64,000 nucleotides of DNA from the NCBI RefSeq assembly GCF_018320785.1, contig NC_054888.1:21282438-21346437 (forward strand). Reading direction: 5' to 3'. A program made the position numbers and the translations under genes. Below are positions 11,671 to 22,930 of this stretch, piece by piece. Origin of the DNA: Cheilinus undulatus. Taxonomy: Eukaryota > Chordata > Actinopteri > Labriformes > Labridae. Below the pieces are notes generated by a model, which was not told the origin of the DNA, made no database searches, and was given only the letters and a program-made list of their open reading frames with translations. Position 1 is the first letter of the stretch, and every line of letters begins with the position of its first letter.

Positions 11671-12004
11671 TATAAAGTTGATCATATTTTTGCCTGTAAT
11701 GCAGTGTGATGATCTAACCCTGTGATGAGATCAACATAACCCTGATGTTTTGGGTTAAAGTTATCTCAGTCAAAGTTTCTGATTGTTTAAATCTGTTTCG
11801 ATGACTTTGGAAGCACAGAGACAGCGCCGATCTTTTACAGCAAAGTCACACAAACTAACAGGTTTGCAGCGATGACAGAGTCAGACTTTTAAAATCTAGA
11901 CCTATGAAGACTTCAGGTGTGTTTGAAAGAAACCAAACATGATGAGAAGAAACAGGAAGCATGAACTCTGCAACAAGAATACAACTCTAGTGACGACTCA
12001 AGAG
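11671..12004. other. Unclassified intergenic sequence
   Basis: No gene or repeat ends seen between the Tc1 and hAT-like elements. Confidence 0.3.
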
Positions 12005-12537
12005 CAGTGGTTTTTAACTTTTTCTGCACAAGCCACTTCTGAGATCAAGCCAAAATCTCAAGGAAAACCATATCTAAATCCACTTTACTGGTCCTGTATG
12101 CTTACAAAAGAATGGATTTGACTGGTTAGCTTTGATCTAGATGTACAGGAATAAGATATTACATATAAAAAATAAAAACAAAAACATGTAATACTCAAGA
12201 TTGAAATATATGTCCTCCTGAATATATGTATTCATGTCTTTGTGAATATAGGTAGTTTACCACAGTGAGCTGTCTTACTGTGTTGGAGCTCCAGTAAGAG
12301 TGTGCAGGATATTTTACATTAAGTTGGGCTAAGGTGCTGGTAAAAAAAAAAGTCCTATTTTCTGACACTTTGTGACTTTTGAGAGGTCGTCAAGGTAGCT
12401 CAGTGTAACATCAAGTGTATCGATACATACTAGCCTCTTTAAAACATGTCACAGCAACTTAAGTTGTAGTAAAACCCCACCTAGGCACACCAGTCTGTCT
12501 TTTGCCCCCCCTTTGCCACACCATTTGAGAACCACTG
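12005..12537. mobile_element. hAT-like non-autonomous element
   Basis: Termini CAGTGGTTTTTAACTTTTTC and, inverted, CAGTGGTTCTCAAATGGTGT. The flanking 8-mers CTCAAGAG and CTCTAGAA agree at 6 of 8. 533 bp, non-coding. Confidence 0.65.
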
Positions 12538-12680
12538 CTCTAGAAAATGTAGTAATAATGACTGCAAGACAGGCAATCAGGCAGCTAACACAGTATTCAA
12601 AGACTGTGCACAAGTGGACCTAGCTGCTCTCGATGTTAAAGCAGACGTTGATTTAAATTAACTACAGTTCATCAAAATGG

Positions 12681-12695
12681 CCAGCAGGGGGCAAC
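12681..12695 (+). promoter_or_regulatory. CTCF-like motif, plus orientation
   Basis: CCAGCAGGGGGCAAC is a near-consensus CTCF core, plus orientation. Confidence 0.5.
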
Positions 12696-12789
12696 CACAC
12701 TCATTCCTACATGCCAGTTAGATTATTCACTCAGTAAACATTCTCTTTATGAGTTTAGTTTTTAATTCATCACAGAATTGTTTTAACTC

Positions 12790-13750
<961 letters not shown>

Positions 13751-13869
13751 TAGTTAAGGTTTACAGATACATACAGATTTCAGACTTAAAAACATTTGCC
13801 TGACTGATAAAAAAAGTTTAAAAAAATGCACCCATTTTGGCTCGATAGATTTCAAGATGCCATGCAATT

Positions 13870-13980
13870 GGCTGGCCATGTGTCCAGATGTGACCCCGCC
13901 TCTCACCCAATGATAGGTGGGATCGGCTTTAGCCCCGCCTCAGTCCTAAATGAGCAGAAAAGAGGATGGATGGCCTTAAG
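13870..13980. mobile_element. Short fragment of a common fish repeat (LINE-like tail)
   Basis: CCCCGCCTCTCACCCAATGA through GGGATCGGCTTTAGCCCCGC and ending GAGGATGGATGG matches a very common teleost repeat 3' end, probably an L2-type LINE. Class from memory. Confidence 0.45.
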
Positions 13981-14071
13981 GATGTTAGAAGAGACGTTTT
14001 GAGGACAGTTTCCACCATGATGAACTCAGGACGCCTGCTGGGGTTAATGCAGACCTCAAAAAAGTTCGAGT

Positions 14072-14584
14072 CAAGGTTATAACAGTTTAGGATTTTTCAT
14101 TTATAGTTTAGTTTTTACCTTTAGTTTTGAATTTAATTAGTTTTTACTGCTGTTTTTTAGTTCAGTTTAGTTTTTATTTAGCAGAAAGCTTCGTTTTAGT
14201 TTAGTTTTAGTCAGTTTAAGTGTTAGTTTTAGTTTTGGATACTTGCCAGGGCGACACCCAAAAGGTCTCTACACTTTTTACTGTATTTACTCAATTTTTA
14301 CGGTGGTCTACAACTCCAGACATAAAATGACCATTGTGTGAAGTTGTCTTCAATCAAATCAGGTGGTTTTTCTCTCTCCAGGCTTGGCTGTTCATGTCAG
14401 TCAGTATGTTAATGTCAAAGGCTGAAACTAAGCAGATTTTCTCCCTAATTCTATTTCATTTTAGTTAACTTTGTAAGCACACCTTACAGTTTTAGTTAGT
14501 TTCCATTTTATTTGTAAAGCTTAGTTTTTATCTAGTTTCAGTTAACTACAGTGATTTTAGTTTTAGTTAACTATAATAACCTTG
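14072..14584. mobile_element. hAT-like element filled with TTAGTTTT repeats
   Basis: Termini CAAGGTTATAACAGTT and, inverted, CAAGGTTATTATAGTT. The flanks GTTCGAGT and GTTTGATT agree at 6 of 8. The interior is largely degenerate TTAGTTTTAGTTT repeats. No coding capacity. Confidence 0.6.
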
Positions 14585-14629
14585 GTTTGATTAATCCATC
14601 TTCTAAAACATCTGAAAAATAATTCCATC

Positions 14630-15052
14630 TAGGGCTGGACAATTAATCGCAAATCAGATTAAACCGCTATATGGCATGCTGCAATTTTCAAAATTGCAGA
14701 CAGTGCAATATTCCTGAAAGTGTCAAAGTACCAGTTAGATTTTCTTGCTTATGTATTTATTTTTCTTCATTATAATGAGAATAATATGAGAGATGATCTT
14801 TCCCTTCAATATAGCAATTGATATCAAAATTGGCTATATGAGCCAAAATCACAGTAAGATTTTTTTTCCTAATCTTTTTATCCCTAGTTTTACTTATCTA
14901 ATATTGTGCTTGTTGTAATATTGAATGATTTCTTGCTTATGTTTGCCGAACAACACAAAATGAGGAACCTAAATAATCGCATATTAAATCGCAAACCCAG
15001 CATTGCGGGAAAAAATTGCAATTAGAGTATTCCCACAAATCCTTCAGCCCTA
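14630..15052. mobile_element. hAT-like MITE (AGGGCTG family) with perfect 8-bp duplication
   Basis: Termini TAGGGCTGGACAATTAATCG and, inverted, TAGGGCTGAAGGATTTGTGG. ATTCCATC is duplicated exactly at 14622-14629 and 15053-15060. 423 bp, non-coding. Confidence 0.85.
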
Positions 15053-15242
15053 ATTCCATCAACACTGAATAAACACTCAAACAATCTGAAGTTTTTGTCA
15101 TCACCTTAACTGTCAGACATGTAAACCTCTTATTTCTGACAATTTAAGGATGAAGAATCACTCTGTGCTTTCCCAAGAGAAGTAAAAGTTAAGTAGAACA
15201 AATCCAGATGTAGAATCCTGTGTGAAGTGCAACGTATGACCG

Positions 15243-15658
15243 CAGGGACGCAGTGAAGGATTTTTGGCCCCCCGAGAGAATATCACACCGGGCCCCCTTA
15301 ACCGGCCTGCCATGCAACAAATGTTGCATAATTTTAACAAATATATATGCACTTTAATGCATTTTTGAACCATCATTTTACAATTTATGAGCAATATTTT
15401 TACTATGGTTAAACTGGATTTACTTTTATTATTTCACAGCACTGGACTACACCATTTGGACATTTTTAAGGGAGGAGCAGAGACCCCCTGTATTTTATTT
15501 TATACAATTTTCAGTCTTTGGACCCATTCAGTCACTTTTGATTCAATAATGACACTAATCACTGAGAAAAAGTAAATAAAAACCCTCTTTTCATTGCAGG
15601 CTTCACAAAGGCCCCTCCCTGCTGTAGGCCCCTTTTTCCCCCCTGTGCTACGCCCCTG
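15243..15658. mobile_element. hAT-like non-autonomous element (CAGGGGCGTAG type)
   Basis: Termini CAGGGACGCAG and, inverted, CAGGGGCGTAG. The flanks TATGACCG (15235-15242) and TATGACTG (15659-15666) agree at 7 of 8. 416 bp with C-rich ends and an AT-rich centre. Confidence 0.75.
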
Positions 15659-15666
15659 TATGACTG

Positions 15667-15999
15667 CTGCAAAATGTTGACTTACATCATGTTGGAGGAA
15701 TCCAAATCCATCCAGATCTGTCTGTGGTTCTGTTTGTGGTAATATCCGCATCTCGCTGAAGGCCACATGTGCACAGATCCCAGAGTGTGTGATTACTTTA
15801 TCCAACATCCTGTGAAAAGGACGATGAGGTATACAAAAATTAAGTCCAGTTCCCCTTTCATGAAGTAAACTTAAGAAAACTGCTCTTTTGGTAAAACAAA
15901 TATCCACAATGTCACATCCAAGTTGCATCCAAGTGCAGGTTAATGGTTCCTCATATTAAAGATAATGAGGAGCTAAACCAAAAGGTCTAAATATTGGAG
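15667..15999. other. Unclassified sequence
   Basis: Balanced composition, no recognised gene or repeat. A minus-strand open frame runs through here but has no family similarity that I can see. Confidence 0.3.
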
Positions 16000-17430
16000 A
16001 GAAGAATTTTGGTGTCATGTTGCAACACTTATTCTTCTGTGGGGTCTTTCTTCAGTCAGGATGCAAAATTAGTTTTTCCTTGTGACTTGCATGAAGGAAA
16101 AAAAGGAAAACAAGACAGTCCAAGTGATGAAGTGAATGGTCGTGGTCAGTGAATGGATTTTGGATAAAATCATCCACGTTGTTGCACTCTCTCTTTGCCA
16201 AACATTGCATGCAAAATTTATTAATGAAGTGAATTTTGCACAAAAACACTGTATCCCCACTTTGCTCACATTGCCACAAAGTGCACAAAAACCCCTCATA
16301 TATGGAAATTAATGAAATCCAAGGTCCAAAGGTCCACATTTGTGCAGAAAATGACTCTGTTGTCATCAGAAGTTTTCAGTTCTTTCTTTAGTCTGTGTGC
16401 AAAGTCCAGTTACTCAATAATAGAGGAAAGAATGGACAGTTTTTGTCTCCAAAAAGAGGGAGAAAAGGAGGTTTGGATCTCCAGTAATCATGCAACCTTA
16501 TCTTTAAGTTGCAAAAATAAAGTTTAGTTCATTTTTACAAAGTTGATTTGCAGAAATTGGCTCCTTTTGAGTGAGGTGATTATCTGCAATATCAAACAAT
16601 GTTCAGCAATTTTGCAAAAAAAATCATCTGAGCTGTTGGACTCTGCTTGATAGAAGGGCCAAGCAGTGCATGCAAATTATTCTAAATATGAAAGTTAATG
16701 GCATGCATGGTCAAAAGTTTTGATTTTGCAGAGAACATTGTTGTCATCCTCAATACTAACAAAACTGCCCCATGTTTCCTGCAAAGCTTGTGCTAAAAAT
16801 AATTAAAGCATGAATTTCCTTAATAAAAAAGGGAAAATAAGCAATTATGTTAGCTTTTATCCAATTTCTTGCAAAGCCCTCGGAGCTCTCTTTTGACGGA
16901 AAGTGTTAACTTATGCAGGAAGTTACTTCAAACATGACATAAACGACGTCCAAGGTCCAGAAGTCTTCCTCTTCAAGCTTTTCTTTGCAGCTTGCAAAGA
17001 AAAAAATCCAAAAGAGCATGACTTGCATGAGGAAAAAACTATATTGGCATCATTTCTGTGATCCTCCTCCTAGCGAAGCAACTTTTCACAACATTGTGCA
17101 ATTTTCACTATTATTCTGTTTCATGCAAAGAAATCCAAGTTTTTGCACTCTCTCCTTGGTTGAAGAGTCAAACAGTGCAGGATCAATGACATGAGAGGTA
17201 CAGAAGTCGCAGTTTTGCAGTGAAGTGAGGTCCAAAATGTTGGAAAACTGCATCCCTTCATCTCTGAGTTGTCTCTCATGTCTGCATGCAAAAATGGAGC
17301 AAAAAGCTGCATTTGGGAAATATTTTCCATATGACTCAAAAACCTCCACACAAAGCAGAAATCCTCTTCTTCAGAGATCCTGATGCTGCAGAGCAAGGTG
17401 ATCCATGATCATGCAATGGTTGGACATTAA
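16000..17430. repeat. Ancient, strongly diverged tandem repeat of about 0.45-0.5 kb units
   Basis: Landmarks recur: TTGCACTCTCTC near 16182, GTTGGACTCTGC near 16635 and TTTGCACTCTCTCC near 17143, each followed by an AA(A/G)CA(T/G)TGCA motif. CCAAGGTCCA near 16319 and 16950 is also shared. Spacing is about 454 and 507 bp. Minus-strand open frames of 76-104 residues show no recognised family. Confidence 0.4.
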
Positions 17431-17639
17431 AGTTTGGTTTCTTGAGGACTAAAAGTCCTAAAAGAGGGGCGGATGCTGATGGAGAGAGCAGAGAAGTGAA
17501 GGATGCAGAGTTGAGGAGTGGAGCATCCTCTTGTCTCAGAGCCAGCAGGATGAATGAAAAGCTTTCCTCTGACTCCTTTTATACTCTCCGCCTGCTGCCT
17601 CGCTTTGGCTTTTACCCCGACTTCACTCAGTCTGTGTGA

Positions 17640-18330
17640 GCGGAGAGAGAGAGAGCCCTTTCAGAGCAGCAGGAATATATTATAACCCAAACAAAAGGAG
17701 CCGGCTTATTGTTTATGAATTACTAGCCTTCCAAAGCCAACAAAGGCCCCTATTTTCATAGAAAACCCTATTTTCATTTGAGCTGCGTTTGATTAGCAGA
17801 GCAGAGACAATGAAAAGGCCCCTCCGGTCGCAGCGTCCCAAAGGGATTCATTCCTGCGTCTCTCGCTCTTTCAACGCCACTGAAAAGCTTTCTTTATTGC
17901 TTTCTTTTCAGGAGCCACGTCAAACGGGCTTTTAGGAGTAAACCAATGACGGAGAAAAATTATTGCTTGGTACAATAACGGGGCCGAGCGAGAGAGCGAG
18001 GGAGAGAGAGGGAGTGAGGAGAAGGAGAAGAAGACGAGAGGAGGCCTGTGTCGTCTTTGTCATCTTTTCTTTCTCCTACCGGAGAGGAAAATTGCAGAGG
18101 CTGAAATTAATGGCGAGGCTTTGAAGGGAGAGAGAGAGAGCAAGAAGAGAGAGACACAATGCAACAATACGAGTCAGATCTCAATGATCAGCAGCTATTG
18201 AACGCAGCACAGAAAGGCTGAGAGGAACTGTACAGAAACTAGAGTCAGACACCTGTTGGTGCTCCGCCAAAAACAATGAACCCCACCGCCTGGCTGTCAT
18301 CTCAGCCTGAAGAGAGAGAGGAGATGTGGG
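17640..18330. promoter_or_regulatory. Candidate conserved non-coding element 3 with polypurine tract
   Basis: Unique, complex sequence with SOX/forkhead-like motifs (TTATTGTTTATG near 17707, AACAAAGGCC near 17739, ACAATGAAAAGG near 17808) and CCAATGAC. A GA-rich tract follows (about 17985-18050 and 18126-18155). No coding frame is recognised. A promoter CpG island of an unseen gene is an alternative. Confidence 0.35.
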
Positions 18331-18471
18331 TTATTAACGCCGGTTCACTCCAGTTCAGGTTTCACATCATCGCTCTGAGCTTCTTTAACATGTCAGTCAG
18401 TCAGCTTTGATGGATTTAAACACCTCATTTCCATCTGAAGACGCCAGAACAATGAGTTTAACCTGGGTGTA

Positions 18472-18900
18472 CACTCACCCGCCACTTTATTAGGTACACC
18501 GTGCTGGTCTTGCCTTCAGAACTGCCTTAATTCTCTGTGGCATAGTTTCAGCAAGATGCTGGAAACATTCCTCCAAGATTTTGGTCCATATTGGCATGAT
18601 AGCATCACATGATGCTGCAGATCTGTCGGCTGCACATCCCCAAGGTGCTCTATTGGGTCAAGATCTGGTGATGGTGGAGGCCATCGGAGTCCAGTGATCA
18701 CTGACATGTTCAAGAAACCAGTTTGAGATGATCTGAGCATTGTGGCATGGTGCATTATCCTGCTGGACGCAGCCATCTGAAGATGAGCCCGCTGCGGTCA
18801 CAAAAGGAAGGACATGGTCAGCAATAGAGACGGGAATCGAGACCATTCTTAAAAAGCAGTTTCCATCTGCAGTGGCACAGAGAGTCTTCACAAACTCTCT
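18472..18900 (-). mobile_element. Tc1-like element, third family, 3' half
   Basis: The end sequence CACTCACCCGCCACTTTATT follows a TA. On the minus strand, transposase remnants QQDNAPCHNAQIISNWFLEH and PPSPDLDPIEHLGD are the second and third catalytic blocks of a DD34E transposase, split between frames. The 5' half is missing; the next element starts at 18932. Confidence 0.75.
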
Positions 18901-18931
18901 CCATCATATCAGGCTCTAACATGATTTGCGC

Positions 18932-19938
18932 TAGGGCTGAACGATTTGCAAAAATAATTTAATTGCGATTTTTTTCTCCAAATATTGCGATTTAACATGC
19001 AATTATTCTTGGGTTGATCTGATGTATTTTTCGACAAATTCAAGCAATAAATAAATAATGTCATATATAAGCCCATGTGTATTGAAAACCATAAAATTAC
19101 TTCCAAAGCAATTAATCCATAGTAGCATGAATCTGGATATGAGGGTGCAACAAGCTTTAAGCTGTAAAGGAGGTAGCTGGGGTGGAGAAGGTGAGGCTGG
19201 CTACCAGCTGATCACAGCTGGGGTATGACTTTCATGAGGTAACAGTAGGCTAGGGCTGGGCGACAAAGGCAAAAATCAAAATCACCATTACTTAAACTTT
19301 TTACCTCGATTATGATTAATAAACGATTATTACACCCCCAAACTCTGAATCTGTTTGTTCTGAAAATATTTGTATAATTTTAAAACAAAAACAAAAACAA
19401 AAAAAGGAACAGACACAAATTAACAATTCATGTTAATCTAAAACATTTGAAATCAAAACACACATCAGCTGAAATGAAAATGTTTGTCGTAAAAAGTGAA
19501 AGTTTTCCAAGAAAAGGGGAAAAAATTGAAATAATTGACACGGCAGGTTTTTGGCGGTTAGAGGCTTTAAATGTCAGTTTCGATTATTTTTAGGTTACTT
19601 TCCCAGCTCTACGCTAGGCTTCATCAGTTTTAGATAAAATGAGCTAACTTTTCTTGCTCGTTTTGCAAATGTGACGTCATTCTCTTTGTTTAAGGGCATT
19701 ATTATTTTTATGTCACTCACTTTGATTAAGAAAAACAAACATAAAACACAAAAAGAACCATTATATGAACCATTATAAAAACACTGACACGTGAATGTGC
19801 ATAAAATTGCCCCTGCAAAAATTGATTTATTAAACTGCTATTTGACACATTTCAAGTTAAAGAAATATTGCAACTTCTGGAAATTGGAGCAGGCTATAAT
19901 GCGATTTAATCTAATTTGCAATTAATTGCCCAGCCCTA
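18932..19938. mobile_element. hAT-like element (AGGGCTG family) carrying a nested insertion
   Basis: Termini TAGGGCTGAACGATT and, inverted, TAGGGCTGGGCAATT. The flanks ATTTGCGC (18924-18931) and ATCCGCGC (19939-19946) agree at 6 of 8. It is the same family as the copy at 1-583 and carries TGACGTCA at 19672-19679. Confidence 0.8.
19251..19611. mobile_element. Nested hAT-like MITE
   Basis: Termini TAGGGCTGGGCGACAAAG and, inverted, TAGAGCTGGGAAAGTAAC. The flanks CAGTAGGC (19243-19250) and CGCTAGGC (19612-19619) agree at 6 of 8. The homologous copy at 248-255 has the single uninterrupted site CGCAAGGC. Confidence 0.8.
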
Positions 19939-19946
19939 ATCCGCGC

Positions 19947-21119
19947 AGTGACGAGCTGCGCATGTTGACAAAGCACGAGGACAGAACAGCCTGTCATTGC
20001 CATAGCCGCAAGTGGAAGAAATGAATATAAATAGATTTAAAAATGATAAAAAGACGTTCAACATCAGATTTACTGGTGTGGATTTTTAAATGGCCTGGCC
20101 TACTAAAGCTTATCTAAATTAATGATAAACACTCCATTTCTGACTAGGGATGAGTACCAGTACCAGTACATCCAATATCTACCAGACCGTATTATAAAAC
20201 AGATATCGATACTTCCTTTCATTACCCCACCACCCCAAAATGAGAGACAAGAGGACCGTGATTTATGTGTTGGGTTACGCTGGTCTCTTTTATACTATGG
20301 TCTTAACTACAACACTAGGTTACGCTCTTAGAAACACAGCGGCAACTCAACACAAACATGCAGGAAGTAGTAGGATTTGTTATAAGTGGGTCTGCGAGGG
20401 TCTCTAGTCTCCCCTCTATCACAACCTCTACTCCTGCTGGTTGTTTCATTCAGCTGTTGACCTTTTATCACGTCCCTTTCACATCTTATTAAAATGCTAA
20501 TGTAAACGTTAACATTAGTCTCCACTACTGACAGGGAGCAGAAAAAACAAACAAAAAAAATGGAACGTCTCCTGGTCCCTAAAAGTTTCCTACCAGTCTC
20601 CAACCTGCAGACCTTTTTTCAGTTCATTTCTGTATTTGTTGCATCCTGGCTTGACAGGATTTAAATTCAGACATCACTTACTTCGGTCTGGAACAGGTGG
20701 ATCCTGTTGATTGTTATCATTGTAAGATATTTTGTGAACTCATAAATCAACACTAAAACCACATGAATACAGTCAGGTGCACACTGGTTGTTTCTGAGTC
20801 AGCTGTTTTAGTACAATGTAATGATGCTAAAGCTACTGGCTGTAAACTAGCATATGGCAACCACCATCTTTTGGCTTCATAATGCCTGAGTGACTTCACC
20901 TATACTAGGTCCATGTTTTATACAGCATATGGGATTTATGATGTTTTTTTTTTTATTTAAATCTTGAGCAGGTTTAATTAGACATCCATTGGACTGACTA
21001 CAAACAGTAATGACAGTCTGTATCTGATGTTTCTCTGTAGAGGATGCTCTTTTATTTTGTCCCTGCTTCCTGTTTTTTTTTTTTTTTTTGTCGTGACTGG
21101 ATGAATATTTGACTGGAGA
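19947..21119. other. Unclassified sequence with a partial transposon end
   Basis: CTAGGGATGAGTACCAGTAC near 20144 resembles one end of another hAT-like fish MITE, but no partner end was found. Poly-T tracts at 20942 and 21073. No gene recognised. Confidence 0.35.
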
Positions 21120-21470
21120 CAAAAGGTGAACCGATCAATTATTCTCCTCGCACAGCCCCGGTGCCGCTGCTGCTGTGAAAAGCGTTGACATTTGAGCTTT
21201 CCAGACGACATCTGCAAATTTATAAGCCGTCCATTGTGTGAGGCAGCCGGCCCCGTATCAAAGGCTGTAAAAGGCCCTGTCAATTTAGTCCGGACGACTC
21301 CACAAAGACGCCTTTCTCCTCTGTTGTTGGGAGAATAATGCTCCTCACCGTTTACCTGCCAAAACCTGTTGGCAATTTGGGCACGAGATGATATTGATTA
21401 CATTGATAACAGACGACGAAGCATCAAACTGTCACTGATGCATTGTGGGACATCACAGATGAATGTGTGG
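21120..21470. promoter_or_regulatory. Candidate conserved non-coding element 4
   Basis: Repeat-free and complex, with AT-rich motifs TGATATTGATTACATTGATA (21389-21408) and AATTTATAAGCCGTCCATTG amid GC-rich sequence. No coding frame recognised. Texture resembles vertebrate developmental enhancers. Confidence 0.3.
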
Positions 21471-21645
21471 AGATCAGATTCAACAGAGACAACTCTGAGC
21501 CCAGCTATCACGATACAAGAATTTAAAGTTTGATATTATATTAAAAATCTAATCATAATGACACCTGTGTTTACCACAAAAAAAAAACCAGATGATTGAG
21601 AATAAAATAAATGTAGAGAAAAGGGGAAAGTGACACTATTTAAGG

Positions 21646-21660
21646 CCACTAGGGGGCTCT
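21646..21660 (+). promoter_or_regulatory. CTCF-like motif, plus orientation
   Basis: CCACTAGGGGGCTCT, near-consensus CTCF core on the plus strand. Confidence 0.5.
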
Positions 21661-21859
21661 TAATCAAAACAATAACAAAACATTAAGAGAAGAGAGGCAC
21701 TACTTAGCTCCACCCACTTCCTTGCCATAAGACGTATTTGCTAAACAGTAGATCACTGTCTTGGTTTCATGGATGAATTTCCCATAATGAGGGAGAAAAG
21801 CTGTTAAAAGTGGCCTTCATGGTTCATGCCGCAAGCTATTTGCAAAGCATTCTAGAAAT

Positions 21860-22930
21860 GCTTGCAGCATTTATGTGCAATTGTAGGCATGTCATTAATA
21901 ACTATCAACTGACTAGCTAAACAACTGCTAGCTAGGACGGTAACCCAAAAAAGCCAAGTTATCAACCAGCAACTGAACATGCTAAATAATAAATAGCTAT
22001 GAAGTTATGACATTACAAAAGTTTAAGAAGCCCTGGTGGGCTTTTTGCCAGAAAAAAGCTGCAAAATACAAATTTGAGTAGTAAAATATGAAATAGAGCA
22101 AGATAAAAACATCAGCAGTAGCAAGGGAAGGAGTTAACAACCATCAAATAATAACTAGCTAATCATTACAGCTGCCAAGTTATGACATTTCAGTAATATA
22201 TGAAGCCTTGGGCGCAAGACTTTAAAGAAGGCAGTAAGGCTAGCTAAGAGTCACCAGTTAGCACGGTAACTTATGAAACCAAAACACCCCGTTATCAACA
22301 ACCAAGAACTGGCTAACTAGATAATACATTTATATTTAGTTATGGCATTAGAACAATTTAAGGAGCCTTGGCAGGCTTTTTGCCAGCAAAACTAGCAGCA
22401 AAATACAAAAATGAACCGTAAAATATGAAATAAAGCAACGATAGCACGGGAAGGAGTTAAGCATCAAATTGCTAGCTAAACAATGAACAGCTATGAAGTT
22501 ACGGCAATATAAAATGTCTAAGTGGATTTTTTTGCCAGGGAAAAAACATCAGAATACAAAACTGAGCAGTAAAATATGAAATAGAGAAAGATAAAATTCA
22601 AAGGCTACAAAGAAAGGAGTTAACAACCATCAACTGACATTTCAACAACAAGCCTGAGGGGGCACGAGACTATAAAGGGGGCAGTCATGCTAGCTGAGAG
22701 CCACCAGTCAGCACGGTAACTTCTTAAACCAAAACACCTGGTTACCAACGACCAACAACTAACTCGCTTAGCAACAAACGGCGACGAAGTAATGACAATT
22801 CAACAATATAAGAAGTCTCAGAGGGCTTCTTGCTTTAACAAAAAGCAGCAAAATACAAATTTGAGCGGTAAAACATGAAATAGAGAAGATGATAATATCA
22901 ACGGTAGCACTTGCAGCCACAGCGGGAAAA
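21860..22930. repeat. Degenerate tandem array with alternating sub-blocks
   Basis: GTAAAATATGAAATAGAG or a close variant occurs at 22081, 22418, 22569 and 22868. A second block, AACCAAAACACC..GTTATCAAC, occurs near 21950, 22276 and 22731. Repeat-to-repeat spacing is about 337, 151 and 299 bp, so some units are partial. Not coding. Confidence 0.6.

Noticed and set aside
15500..15928. 142-residue minus-strand open frame
   Set aside because: It crosses the end of a hAT-like element with a clear 8-bp duplication, so it cannot be one ancestral gene.
21860..22930. CRISPR-like repeat array
   Set aside because: Repeats are long, degenerate and irregularly spaced in a vertebrate context; no uniform repeat-spacer pattern.
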